From NCBI GenBank assembly GCA_905221605.1, contig CAJNDS010002067.1, positions 292,501-356,500 on the forward strand: a stretch of 64,000 nt of DNA. The letters are read 5' to 3'. The stretch is from Symbiodinium natans (Eukaryota > Sar > Dinophyceae > Suessiales > Symbiodiniaceae). Made by a program: the position numbers and the translations under genes. Positions 34,701 through 44,800 of this stretch are shown here, piece after piece (position 1 is the stretch's first letter; each line of letters starts with the position of its first letter). The notes below the pieces were generated by a model. That model ran no database searches. It was not told the DNA's origin and saw nothing but the letters and a program-made list of their open reading frames with translations.

Positions 34701-35303
34701 CAGAGTACGTTCTACATCAACTCGAACATAACAGAAACGAGTCTTGATTCGCACTCGGACTCCTTTACGACGATGGTGTAAACGGTACTTTCGGGATACA
34801 AGTTGAGGGTAGTCACCAACTCCTCGAAACCTTTTCAAACACATCTTCAAGAATCGAAACCCTAACCAGAACGAACCCCCCAAGAGACTTGCTATCACAT
34901 AGATCGCCAAGCAAGCGAAAACATCCAATGCTTCTCCTGGCATGCAAAACAAAGCACTCCTGGCCGGCAGGGGTCTGTCATGACTCATGTTCAGGAGGTT
35001 TGGGTTCGTGGCGTTTCTGAGGTTCACACTTGAGGGTATTTCGGATCTTTGAGGGTACTGCTTAGAAGATCGACGTTCTTTCGGGCTAGTTAAACGCGGA
35101 CTTGAGGGTATTTCGGATCTTTGAGGGTACTGCCGAGAAGATCGAAGTTCTTTTGGGCTTCTCTTCAAGGGACCTTCAAGCTCGCACACTCCTAACCAAG
35201 CAAGTCTCACACAGCAACATGTCTGTTCAACTGCTTCACTCATGCTTCTTTCCAAGTCCAAACAAGCCTGAAAGACACTGTGTTTTTCCAACGCGCAAGA
35301 CAT
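31726..35303 (-). pseudogene. Integrase-reverse transcriptase-RNase H (Pol) of the copia element, frameshifted
   Basis: First possible ATG is 35,303; the first 270 codons (about 34,480-35,300) are spacer-like and include a 30-nt direct repeat (near 35,035 and 35,105). Integrase zinc site HRSRGHFPYDVNCEAC (HHCC, near 34,210-34,260) precedes the catalytic triad: D in GMDFYYF, D in VRCDQES, E in PQSKGAIERQ. A long acidic linker follows. Reverse transcriptase carries LVLFYVDDLLIYS (near 32,350-32,385). RNase H begins with CFTDASWS (near 31,810) but the frame breaks at about 31,735 at a duplicated TTTAG. Without those five bases the frame would continue into the next ORF with the expected RNase H sequence. 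Domain order defines Ty1/copia. Confidence 0.9.
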
Positions 35304-35316
35304 GCGATCGGCGCGT

Positions 35317-37451
35317 TCAGAAACAATTCCACAAAAGGAAGAATTCCGCACAGCCTTTAAGGCCTTCACTTCTTCTGGCAAGGGGAAGGAAGCACAAACT
35401 CCCTCTCTTCGGCTGTTTGACCCAAGCCGCCCGGAGGCGGAAGGGCACCCGCTGCGGATGATGTAGCGGTCTCGGAGGTAGGCCCTTCCTCCGCTGTACG
35501 GTTGCTGGCTCTGGAACTGCAGGCAAAGACTCTACAGCCACTGGCGCTTCTGGAACCGTCAAAGGCGAGGAAGTTGGAACCACAGACCAGGCCTTCGGTG
35601 TAGCCCCCGCTGGTGCCCCCTGGGCTTTCGACAGAGCACCTGGAATTTCCCCAGGAGCTGCCTTCGGGACATAACCGGGACCTGGAATTTCCCCTGGAGG
35701 AGGGGTCTCCGGCACACTCTCCGTTGCGGAAATTGGAGCTCCAACCGGTGCCGTGGGTCCTGGAGTTTCTGGGGCCCGCTCCTCTTCCACCACCATAGGC
35801 TCCACACTGTGGTCCGAGGGACCAGAAGAAGCAACAGGTGGGACATCCAAGAACTTGAATGACTCCAAAGGGGCCAATGAAACTGCGGAAGGCGAAGGAG
35901 GTACCGGTGTTGATGGAGCTGCAGTGTCCCCCAGAGGGGCTCCTAGAGATGCTGGATCGAACTTGTACCCGTCCGTCGCAACCGGCGATGGCTCCATAAG
36001 GATAGGAGACGGTGGGGGCGGCGCAGAGGAGCCCACATCTTTCAAGGCTTTCTCCGCTTCGATGAGCGCCAAAACTCTGGTCCGGCTCTGCATCATGTCT
36101 TCCCCCATTGGAATCGATTCGTCCGACGAACTTGCCGAGGATGACTCGGCAGACTCTGTCTCCGAGCCTTCGTTCATGGCTCCAGTCTCCGAGCCTTCGT
36201 TCATCGCTCCAATTCCACCTCCAGTATCTGTGGAAGCAGCTGCACCCGTTCTTCTGGCCTTGACCTTGGGTCGAGCGGACTGCAAGTCCTCCCATTTTCG
36301 GACCTCTGCTTCGAACTCGATATAGCGCCGGGTGCGCTGATCCATTGCCCCCATTAACGCACGCCACCCATGCCTGATGGCTGAGCCTGGCACCCACTCG
36401 AGCTGGAGCTCGACGTCGTCTGGGTACATTCCAGCCAAAAGGTTGCGTTCCGCTTCCGGCATGGCCTCGTAAACGGTCAGGACCTTGAGGATACGCTTGA
36501 TGTAACCCAGCGCAGCCACGTCCCCGCCACTCTGGTGGCGTAGGTGACTTGGATCGGGAGTATATCCTTCGATAGCAGCACGCGCGTCCCTTGCACGCAC
36601 GCCGCGTTGATGAAGAGTGCGGCCTTGACCCGCGAGTTCGAACCTTGTGTATGCTCGTCCAACAACTCGTCGGTGAGCTGGGAAAAATCCCTCTTTCTCT
36701 TCACCGGAAGGATGCCTCCATGATCCGGGGCTTCCGGAAACTCGGGCAGCCACAGCGCCCACGCAACCTCCGCGCTGATGTAGGGCGTTCCATCCAGAGG
36801 ATCGGGATCGTGATCGCGAAGCCTCTTGGACCAACCCGTTCCCAGGCACGGCCCCACATCTGGGTCTGGACGTTGGATCCGCCCAAGGAGCTTCTGCCCA
36901 ACCTCGAGGAGGTAGCCGTCGGTCATCAAAGCATCTGTCAATGACGCAAAGATGGTCCCCTGACGGGAAGGATAAACGATCCCATCTCCAATAGACATAA
37001 GTGGAACTGCAGGTTCCAGGTTGTTCTCTGGAATTGCCGGCACAGGGTATCCACATGCAATAAGATCTTCTCGCTGTTGTCGTATCGCTTGCATGAAATA
37101 CCTGAAGCGCGGTCCCCTCAGCATGCTTCTCCACTTCACTATCAGCGACGGCTCGTCTGATGGCTGCGAAGGCCTGGCCTTGCTTGCCCTCCATTTTCCC
37201 CATGCTTCCTCCTCTTCTGTCTCTCCTGTCTCTGATGCAGCCACCGTAGGCGAAGGTACTGCAACTTGACTCGGAGGCCTCGAGAAAACATTGAAGGGGG
37301 CAGCTGAAGCCTCTGCATCCGCAGTCTCGACTGGCGCCGCCTCTGCTGGTGCAGGCTCTACTGGTGCATTCAAAAACGCAACCTCCTGCCCGGCACTCTC
37401 CGCTGGAGAGTTGTGGGAATCTTGCTCCACCTCCATTGGCGGTTCCGACAT
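35317..37451 (-). pseudogene. Extra ORF between protease and integrase of the copia element, unknown function
   Basis: Starts at ATG 37,451 (MSEPPMEVEQ) in a different frame from Gag-protease. Ala/Glu/Pro-rich N-terminus, then a folded-looking middle (WRSMLRGPRFRYFMQAIRQQ; YISAEVAWALWLPEFPEAPD; RVKAALFINAACVQGTRVLL). Near 36,525, beside a run of G/C, the frame must shift for the protein to continue as DVAALGYIKRILKVLTVYEA and onward, ending at 35,317. The last 250 residues are Pro/Ala/Val-rich and disordered. Standard copia elements have no separate gene here. I recognise no domain; a second capsid-associated or nucleic-acid-binding protein is only a guess. Confidence 0.6.
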
Positions 37452-40184
37452 GCTCAGTACCTTCCCTCAGGGAAAACCAAGACACGCAAACAAGCAAAAT
37501 GGCTGCGGACAAACATGCGCACTTCAAGCCTTTTGAGGTCCTTTTGGGCTTCCTAACGCAAAACATGCCTGGCTCGGTTGCTTTGGGGCACTCACTTCCT
37601 TTAAGGGCACACCTCAAACCTTCACTGCCGAAGATCAGAAGCGAAAAGCCTTTCAAACACAACCCCTTCACAAGACATGCCAGCAAAAACATCACGTTCC
37701 AAACTGCGCACACATGCCGCTGCCAAAAATCATGTTGCTGTCTGACAAAAACATGGCATTTCCTAACAGAATCATGAAGTTTCCTAACCAGACTTTCGGA
37801 ACACAGGCTCCTATCACCACTCAGGACAGGCGTTTTCCTAGTACAGATCATGTCGTGCTGTTTCCTACCGGCGTGTTCTTCAGGAATTTCCAGGGACCTA
37901 CTCCTAACTTCAGCCCTCAAACCGCGCAACATGAACTCAAACGGCGTTCCCGTAAAGACGTGGCGGATAGACTTCTCGTCCTTTCCAGGCTTCTCATCAC
38001 TCTTCGCTTCTTTCGAAGTCTTCTTCAGGATGCTTGGTCCTGCAGTAATGTCTTTCCTGGGTTCCTTGTCAACAGGAAGAGAGTCGATCTCCATGTCCGA
38101 TCCCTTGGATGGGCGTTTAGGAGCTTTCTGCTTCTTTCCGCTAATCGCCCACCAGGCCCGTTTCGCCCCAACCAGGCGGACATTCTTCTTTCCACCCTTG
38201 TAAATGCGAGACCCGGTGCGCGCAAGGTGCGTCTTCCAGCCCCGTTCCGACGCGGACCACGGAGATACCACATTAAAAGGCACGTCCGCCACAAGGACGT
38301 CCTCCAACGTCAACGAAACGTCGCCGAAACGAACTTCCAGATCAACGACATTCGATACGTTTATGATGTCTCCTGAGGCACTATAGAGCGTCACCGTGCG
38401 ATCATGGTACTTGCAGACACGAAATCCCAGATGATCTGCTGAGACGATGTGGCATGTGGCTCCACTATCGACCAGCCACACATCACGATGCTCTACCTGC
38501 AGCGAAGCGCAGACGTATGCCGCATCTCCCTTCGAGGTGCTTCCAGTCAGGGTGCCTACCTTCTCATCTACAGTGACTTTCGGCCCTACAGCGACCGGTC
38601 TAGGGACTGCCTCTACGGGCTTAGGCTTCTCAGGCTCAGGCTGGCTCAGTACTTCTCGTACAGCAGAAGGCTTGGCAAACCTCATCGCCATCACGGTGGA
38701 GGTCCTCGAAGACTCGGACTCTGCCTCGGACTCTGGTTCTCCCATAGCCCGGGCTCTAGCCTTCTTCTTCTTGCCTTTGCCCTTGCCTTTATCAGGCTTG
38801 TCGGGCTTCTGCTCCTTGTCTTTGCCGCCTTTTCCGCCTTTCGGCGTTGGAGAGCGTGGCTTTCCTTTGGGATTCTGCGCTCCCTTGCCATCGCCCTTCT
38901 TGCCCTTGTCGCCCTTCTTGCCCTTTTCACCGGCTTCACGCTGACGGCTCCAGCAGTCCTTAGCCAGGTGTCCCTTTCGTCCACAGTGGTCACAAAGCTT
39001 GTCACCCTTTCCTGACATCTGCCGATTTGAGGAAAAAGGACCCTCACACAGACGAAGCTGCTCCTCATAGTACCGAAGGCTATCGCTCAGCGATGTCCAG
39101 TCGTTCTTTCCATGAAGAACGACGTACTGTCTGAGCTCCTGGCTCAGAGCTTGCAGCAAAACACTGCAGCGGTCAGCCTCCGTGAGACGCAACTCTGGAA
39201 AGTTCCCAAGCTTGGATTCGGCACGAGAAAACTCGTCCTCCAAGTGACGGATGAGGTCTGTCGGCCGTCGGTGATGCTGGCACGTAGTCGCCAACTTGAG
39301 GCACTGCTCCCGCACGTAGACAGCTTCCATGCGAGACACGATGCTGTATTGCTGCGTGATGGTCCTCACAGCCTCGTATCCGCAGGCACTGAGAGACTGC
39401 CTTTTCGAGCACGAGCGTAGCAACTCCTGACCTCTTTCCCAACGTGAGAGAGATTGGGTGAGATAGTAGTGAAGCTTCGCACTTCGAGCAGCAACATCAT
39501 CCGCCAAATCCTTCTGAAGGATCTCATTCTTTTGCTTGACGCAGAGTTGCAACTCTCGAACGAAAGACTCATCTTGAAGAGCAAGCCACGATGACAGTGT
39601 CTCCAGGTAGGCATGCCATGTCTCGACTTCTCGCATCCTGCCCTTGTTCATGCCTTGATGCTCTAGCATCGGCAGAGATGGATGCTTCTCCGCCCGATTC
39701 TGCACCAATGGGCTCCGAACAGAGCTCGAAGACGAGGTAGCTCCTGCGAACGGCACAGAAGGTGTGCTCGGTGCAGCTGCAAACAGGTCTTCCGTCTTGG
39801 CTCTAGCTGCAGCCTCCGCAACCAAACGTGCGGTCTCCGCTGCCTTCTCTTCAGCCTCATTTCGACGCTTCTCTTCCAAATCCATTCTTCTCATGAGGGC
39901 AGCCATCAACTGCTGGTTCTGCTGGTTGGCCTGACTTTGCTGCCTTAGCATCTCCAAGATGGCTTGGAAGTTGCCTTCACCAAGGCCATTTCCAGCTTGT
40001 CCTCCACCCACTTGGCTTCCAGTAGGCGAAGCATGAGCTTGAGTTGGAGTTGCTGGAGGCGACGCAAAAGGGTCGCTCCTCCAGCAGATGCTGTCGGTTG
40101 TCCTTGAGACCCAAACAGCAAAGCCTCTTCCTCAGGGCTCACATCAGGTACTGGCACTGTGGACGCGTCCTGAACTTGGGCCAT
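37452..40184 (-). pseudogene. Gag-protease of the copia element, frameshifted
   Basis: Gag starts at the ATG 40,184 (MAQVQDAST...). Near 40,075 the frame must shift to continue as DPFASPPATP and onward, so the copy is broken or misread there. After the shift: a Gln/Ala-rich coiled region, a helical Gag body, a CCHC zinc knuckle CDHCGRKGHLAKDC (about 38,955-38,998), a Lys/Gly-rich nucleic-acid-binding tract, and an aspartic protease active site WLVDSGATCHIVS (about 38,440-38,480). About 100 residues follow the protease fold. The frame then stays open through a spacer (about 37,455-38,000) that is poor in coding character, with two hydrophobic stretches and CAAAACATGC-like sequence reminiscent of the element's untranslated 3' region. 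Confidence 0.85.
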
Positions 40185-40210
40185 GGCTTTTCCTGGAACG
40201 TCTCTTCAGG

Positions 40211-40224
40211 ACGCTCCGCTGCCA
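40211..40224 (-). promoter_or_regulatory. Probable tRNA primer-binding site
   Basis: Directly inside the 5' LTR the sense strand reads TGGCAGCGGAGCGT. Its complement ends in CCA, as a tRNA 3' end must. It matches nine of twelve bases of the initiator-Met site TGGTATCAGAGC common in plant copia elements, so an initiator tRNA primer is plausible. Confidence 0.65.
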
Positions 40225-40510
40225 TGTGAAAAGCAGAGCTTTAGCGCAGACTGCTTTTACTGTTCGCACTTGAGCCAAACACGTCAATGTTCAGCTGCAC
40301 TGTCTTCAGTCAGCAAAGGTGCTCTCTCTAAGAGCAAAGGCTTCAAGTCTTCAAACGACATCTCAACTTTGTTTGGACAAAGGAGAATGCAAAAGTAACA
40401 TGCAAAACATCTTGGTTACTGCTTCAGGACTTCAGGTCTGTTGCAAAACATACAGCATGCTCTCAGAATGCCTCAGTCGAGTGTCAAACGGTCACGACAC
40501 GGTACGAACA
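40225..40510 (-). repeat. 5' LTR of the copia element
   Basis: On the sense strand it starts TGTTCGTACC and ends CTTTTCACA, giving the TG...CA ends of LTR retrotransposons. It also carries the spliced-leader-like TTTGGCTCAAG at 40,269-40,279. The gag ATG lies only about 40 bp inside the element. Confidence 0.92.
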
Positions 40511-40850
40511 GTCATCTTCGATGCGCATTGGAAGGAGATCAGCACCACACCTTCCAAGCATGAGCCAAAACGTTTCCGAAATGAGTGGGTGACCTCCTTC
40601 CTTTCAGGATAAGGACGAAGGTGTTCTGCAGTACCGGCAAATCCAGGAAGCTGTCCGGGTGATGTGGCTCGCGGCCCAAACCTCAATGACAAGATACAGA
40701 GGTGTCCCCATTCCGGACGGCATCCCTGAGTGGTGGTTGATAAGCAAGAGCTGCCTCCAATGCAGGTCATGCCCAGCCGTGCGCGTTCCCATACCACCTC
40801 AGATGGCCATCGCTCTCGGCGTCCGGACTGGGTGTGAAAATGTGACATTC
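40511..40850. other. Unique sequence right of the retrotransposon
   Basis: Should contain the other half of the ORF interrupted at 29,939, but I cannot recognise the junction by reading. Contains CGTTTTGGCTCATG (40,571-40,584, minus strand), close to the spliced-leader 3' end but with one mismatch. Confidence 0.4.
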
Positions 40851-41459
40851 TCTCTCTTATGCAGGACCCCCCCCGCCCCCCTGAAGGCTGTGCACGGACA
40901 GCCTCTGTGAAGATGCATTCCATTACATTTTTGCCTCGAGGTAGCGGGAGTCTGCAGGAATGCCGCCCCGGGGTCTCCAGCCCGCATCCCTGCAGCAGCC
41001 ACCCCGCCGCGGAGATGCATTTTAGGGCACTTTTGGGTGCTCGCAATGAGAATGCCTCTTCGTCGCGATTCTGGGGGGTCAAGGGAAGGGAACAAGAAGG
41101 AACGGGAAGGGGGAACAAGAAGGAACGGGGAAGCAAGGAAGGGAACGGGAAGGGAACAGAAAGGGAACTGGAACCAAAAAAAAGAAGAAAAGAAAAAAAG
41201 GAAAAGGAAAAAAGAAAAGGGACCCCCCAGAATCTTGCTCCTCGAGGCATTTTCGTCGGAACGCTCACCCCCAATAAGTGCCCTAAAATGCATCTCCGCG
41301 GCGGGGTGGCTGCTGCAGGGATGCGGGCTGGAGACCCCGGGGCGGCATTCCTGCAGACCCCCGCTACCTCGAGGCAAAAATGTAATGGAATGCATCTTCA
41401 CAGAGGCTGTCCGTGCACAGCCTTCACGGGGGCGGGGGGGGTCCTGCATAAGATAGAGG
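40851..41459. repeat. Long foldback palindrome with a polypurine loop
   Basis: Arms of about 230 bp: 40,851-41,080 and 41,221-41,459 are inverted copies (for example TGCATTCCATTACATTTTTG on the left and its complement on the right), with the outer 150 bp nearly identical and the inner ends more diverged. Between them lie 140 nt that are almost pure A and G. Open frames through the palindrome mirror each other and are not genes. A foldback transposon or the product of palindromic amplification would fit; the loop could form a triplex. Confidence 0.85.
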
Positions 41460-41960
41460 TGCAGAAGTTGGGGGGGGGGGCAAAAAATAGCAAAAGTAGC
41501 GGGGGGCAAAAGTAGCAAAAGTAGCGGGGGGCAAAGGTAGCCACGAGCCAAGCTTCCAAGGCTGAGAGCCGTGCACGCTACTTCTGCTGCGTTTGGCTCT
41601 TGCTACTTTTGCCACTTCTAACTGTTCTGATGCTTTTTGCTACTTGCTACTTTTGTCACTTTTGCCACCTGCAGGATTCAAGCATTTCCTGCGCTCTCAG
41701 ACGCCCTGCACTTGCATTCAAGATGTCTTGGAGTTAAGTAGCAAAAGTAGCAAAAGTAGCAAGAGCTTCGGAGAGAAAGATCAACAAGAGAAGCTTGTGA
41801 AGTGGAAAAGCAAGCGCGGCACGCAACTCGAGGCAGGCAGCGTAACGCGCTCAAAAACGGTGAGCTTTGCCCGCTGCGCACCCTGCCCGGTTCACAGGCC
41901 CCCGAACTCCTTGCTACTTTTGCTACTTTTGCTACCTCTTGCATTTCCTGTCCACAAGAA
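41460..41960. repeat. Clustered GCAAAAGTA / CTACTTTTGC repeats
   Basis: The nonamer GCAAAAGTA, alone or in tandem, occurs many times in both orientations (about 41,487-41,550, 41,605-41,670, 41,738-41,762, 41,914-41,935), allowing many small hairpins. The same repeat returns at about 44,150-44,295, on the other side of the broken viral genes, so it brackets them. Confidence 0.8.
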
Positions 41961-42039
41961 GCTCTGTGGATGCAATTCCTTGGGTTTGCCGCTTGCTACT
42001 TGGCTGCTACTCCGCCTGACACCGGCCGATGAGCATCGC

Positions 42040-42480
42040 GAGCGCCGTCCGTGCGACCCCGAGGGCATCCCTGAAGCATCCCGAGCGCCGCCAATGAGCA
42101 TCCCGAGGCCATCCCTGGGCATCCCGAGAGCTGCGAATGAGCATTCCGAGGGCATCCCTGGAGCATCCCGAGCGCCGCCAATGAGCATCCCCTGAGGCCA
42201 TCCCTGGGCATCCCGAGAGCTGCGAATGAGCGTCTGGAGGGCATCCCTGGAGCATCCCGAGCGCCGCCAATGAGCATTCCGAGCACCGCGCCCGAGCATT
42301 CCGAGAGCCGCCAATGAGCATCCCGAGCACCGCCGCGAGCGCCGCCGATGAGCACCCGAGGGCCACGCGACCGACGCCAATTCCGAGAGCATCCGTTGGG
42401 CTTCGCGAGTGCCGCCAATGAGCATTCCGAGCGCCGTCAATGAGCATCGCCAAGGCGGCGAAAGAGCATCGCTGCCTTCC
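42040..42480. repeat. Imperfect tandem repeat around GAGCATCCCGAGCGCCGCCA
   Basis: About ten degenerate units built from GAGCATCCCGAG, GCCGCCAATGAGCAT and GGCATCCCTGG blocks. Both strands stay open, but the translation is a simple Ala/Gly/Met/Arg repeat. It abuts the start of the integrase fragment at about 42,500. Confidence 0.8.
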
Positions 42481-42499
42481 ACGCGGACTTGCCACTTGC

Positions 42500-43193
42500 G
42501 CTACCCTCGGGAGCTCATTCCGGCGCTGGTGCAAGACGAGAGCAACTACGTCGTGACCACGGACGAGGGGCGGGAGTTCTTCGGGCTGGAGCAGGCGCTG
42601 CCGGAGGCCGCGGTGCACCGCACCAAGCGCCCTGAGGACCGCAACGCCACGGCGGTGGTGAACCGAACCATCCAGACCCTGAAGAAGGACCTGGCAGGAG
42701 ACGTTGCGCGGCACGGGGGCAAGTGGGACGACCACGTGGAGGACGCCACGCTGGCCTACAACCGCAGGCCACACGAGGCGGTGCACGCGGCGCCCGAGGA
42801 CGTGGAGCAGCAGCCCAATTCAGGGTGCTGCAGGACAACGCTGACAAGTTCCAGCACAACAAGGAGCTGACTCAGGGGGCTTTCCGGGCGCCCACCAACG
42901 CGGCGAGGAGCTTCCAGCCGCAGTACGGGCCCGTGAAGCAGCTCGCGAGCTATGACTCCATGACGGTGCGGGCCACCGATGGCACTACGGCCTGCTGAAG
43001 CACGTGCAGCCGGTGCCCAAGGCCAGCGGAGAACCCATCCAGAGGCTGACGCAGCCGGGGGTGCCCCAGCCCGTGAGGCGGCTGCAGGACTTCAACGCTG
43101 CCCCAAGGGCGGCTCCGAAGGCCGCCCCGAAGGGAGCCCCGAAGAGGGCACCGCTGGCGATCAGCCCCAAGGGCCGTTCGCGAGCTCAGCTGA
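42500..43193 (+). pseudogene. 3' half of an rve-type integrase, degenerate second copy
   Basis: Reads YPRELIPALVQDESNYVV, TTDEGREFFGLEQALPEAAV, HRTKRPEDRN, then WDDHVEDATLAYNRRPHEAV: the C-terminal part of a DDE (retroviral/Polinton-type) integrase, including the conserved Asp in TTDEG. It is homologous to 54,427-55,080 and keeps a segment (FGLEQALPE) that the other copy has lost. Frame breaks occur near 42,820 and 42,985 before the shared basic tail (KHVQPVPKASGEPIQRL). The matching N-terminal half lies on the opposite strand at about 44,300-44,592, so the gene was split by an inversion. Confidence 0.8.
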
Positions 43194-43223
43194 ACCCATG
43201 TTGGCTCCTAAAAAGACTGGACA

Positions 43224-43982
43224 ATGTCAGAAGCTCTGGCCTCTGCCTGCGAGGCAGTCATGAAAGAGCCCACCGAGCACAACGCGGTGCGGTTGCTGGA
43301 CCTCTGGTCGTCCGGATGGAGGCAGCGGGGCCGGCAGACGGGGGCCGTCGGGCCGGGGGACTACGACCGCTACGCCACCCTGGGCATGTACGGCTATGGG
43401 GGCTTCTTCGGTGTGTCCAAGGTGACACGCGAGACGACCGCGGCCTGCGCTGCCATCAACCACTTCATGAAAACCCGCTTTCCCGATGGCGCCTGGACCT
43501 CCATCGCGGTGCTTCTGAATCCGCGCGTGGGCCTGCATCGGGACATTCACAACTCGGCCATTCACCGGAACTGCGCGATCGGGCTCGGCGACTATTCGGG
43601 CGGCCGAGTCTGGCTCGAAGACGCCTCGGACGATTGCCCAGCTCAGCTAACAACCAAAGACAAGGGGGTGCAAGAGCTTCGAGGGACCTGGCTAGACGTG
43701 CACGACACTCCCATCTGCTTCAACGCTCGCCACCGCTTTCACATGGTCGAGCCGCACGACGGCAAGATGTGGGCGCTGGCCGCTTACACCCCTCTTGTTT
43801 ACCGCCGCGCCTCTGCGTCACACATTAAAATGCTGAAACTGTGTGGATTCCCAACACCTCCGCAGGAGTCGATGGACCCCATGCACACCAAGCGCGCTTT
43901 ACATATCCGTAAACAAGCCTCATCTGACGCTGATCCAGCGGCTCATTTCCAGCCCGTAGATGCTCATTTTTGCAAGACCTAG
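43224..43982 (+). CDS. 2-oxoglutarate/Fe(II) oxygenase-like protein
   Basis: 252 residues. GLHRDIHNS gives a H105-x-D107 pair, GDYSGGRVWLE follows as the next strand, and FNARHRFHMVEP supplies a candidate distal His at 173, ending with ALAAYTP. This is the layout of double-stranded beta-helix 2OG-Fe(II) oxygenases, which hydroxylate proteins, nucleic acids or small molecules. I recall similar domains beside retroelements in dinoflagellates. It lies between the two halves of the inverted integrase copy and begins about 30 bp after the integrase tail, so it may have been mobilised with it. The frame is intact. Substrate and expression are unknown. Confidence 0.6.
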   Translation: MSEALASACEAVMKEPTEHNAVRLLDLWSSGWRQRGRQTGAVGPGDYDRYATLGMYGYGGFFGVSKVTRETTAACAAINHFMKTRFPDGAWTSIAVLLNPRVGLHRDIHNSAIHRNCAIGLGDYSGGRVWLEDASDDCPAQLTTKDKGVQELRGTWLDVHDTPICFNARHRFHMVEPHDGKMWALAAYTPLVYRRASASHIKMLKLCGFPTPPQESMDPMHTKRALHIRKQASSDADPAAHFQPVDAHFCKT

Positions 43983-44139
43983 GGGATGCATTCACAGCAC
44001 GTCCCGTAGCACGCTTCGTCCACCACCCGTCTCGCGATGCTCATCCACAGCCCTCGCGATGCTCATCCGCAACACTCGTGATGCTTCTGCATCGGCAAAA
44101 TCTACCCGACGCTACCGGATAGTAGCAAGGTCCTTTCTC

Positions 44140-44296
44140 GAGACCCTTGCTTTTGCTACTTTTGACTTCCGCTGCTTCCGCGACTTCGACTGTGGCAGCG
44201 TCCCGCATGCTGGGTAGCAGCTTAGCAAAAGTAGCGAAAGTAGTAAGCTTCCGCGTGGGCGGAAGTCGCGGAAGTCGCAAAAGTAGCAAGTGGCAG
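44140..44296. repeat. GCAAAAGTA-type repeats and a GGAAGTCGCGGAAGTCGC hairpin
   Basis: CTTTTGCTACTTTTG and GCAAAAGTAGCGAAAGTAG face each other across about 70 bp, with CTTCCGC-type repeats in both orientations, giving a cruciform-prone segment at the edge of the integrase fragment. Confidence 0.7.
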
Positions 44297-44299
44297 CGT

Positions 44300-44592
44300 C
44301 CCCTCCGCGTCCTTGCTCGGAAGCGCCTTCGTGGCCGCCTCCCTGGTGAAGACGTCCGTCACCACCAGTCCGTACTTGTTCCTGCTCCTGGTGTTCTGGC
44401 TGAAGTCGATCAGGTCCGCCAGCCGGTCGTTGGGCCCCTCGGCCGCGCTCTTGCCGAGGCTCCGCGGCTTTGGGGCCAGCACCTGCCGGGCCACATCCTG
44501 CCTGAGGACTGCCCCTGCAGCTTCCGGGCATCCCGAACGTTAAAGTCCTCCGCCAGCCGTCGCAGTTCCAGCGCCGCTTGGTGTCGCTCCAT
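44300..44592 (-). pseudogene. 5' half of the degenerate integrase copy, inverted
   Basis: Starts at MERHQAALELRRLAEDFNVR and, after one frame break near 44,500, continues ARQVLAPKPRSLGKSAAEG, then RNKYGLVVTDVFTREAATKA, homologous to the intact N-terminus at 55,070-55,525. It stops at PSKDAEG, close to the point where the other half begins at 42,500. The LVVTDVFTRE stretch holds the first catalytic region of the integrase core. Confidence 0.8.
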
Positions 44593-44596
44593 CCTG

Positions 44597-44790
44597 CCCC
44601 GCCGAGGAGGTGCGCAGGAAGATGGCCTGATTCGGGGCGAAAAGCTGCACGCCGCCCGCGGAGGCCGCCTCCAGCTCCCCTTCGCCCGAGCCGCACTCCA
44701 GCCTGAGCTTCGCGTTGCCGACGGGTGCGAGGTTGACGACCTCCGCCGTCACGGCCCCGCTGCTGGCGGTGGCCACTGGCCCGCACTGTG
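44597..44790 (-). pseudogene. Fragment of the S74 fibre-like gene
   Basis: AASAGGVQLFAPNQAIFLRT matches SSAGGVELYAQDQAIFLRT of the gene at 55,526-56,602. It breaks off right after this point and joins directly to the start of the integrase fragment, so about 120 codons of the S74 gene, including the chaperone domain, are deleted. The order fibre-then-integrase is the same as in the fuller copy. Confidence 0.75.
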
Positions 44791-44800
44791 GGCGCCCGCA

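Larger units (their letters stand above)
29940..40510 (-). mobile_element. Ty1/copia-type LTR retrotransposon, complete but frameshifted
   Basis: Two LTRs of about 286 bp enclose, in order on the minus strand, a primer-binding site, Gag with zinc knuckle, aspartic protease, an extra ORF, integrase, reverse transcriptase, RNase H and a further C-terminal domain. Integrase before reverse transcriptase places it in Ty1/copia. I count seven differences between the LTRs, so insertion is fairly recent, yet coding frames are broken near 40,075, 36,525 and 31,735. No target-site duplication is visible (CGGAC on the left, GTCAT on the right) and no clear polypurine tract precedes the 3' LTR. The element interrupts the ORF at 28,620-29,939. 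Confidence 0.92.

Noticed and set aside
40492-41551. ORFs of 218-260 codons across the long palindrome
   Set aside because: The plus and minus versions are the same sequence read through the inverted arms, with a Lys/Arg/Glu stretch from the polypurine loop.
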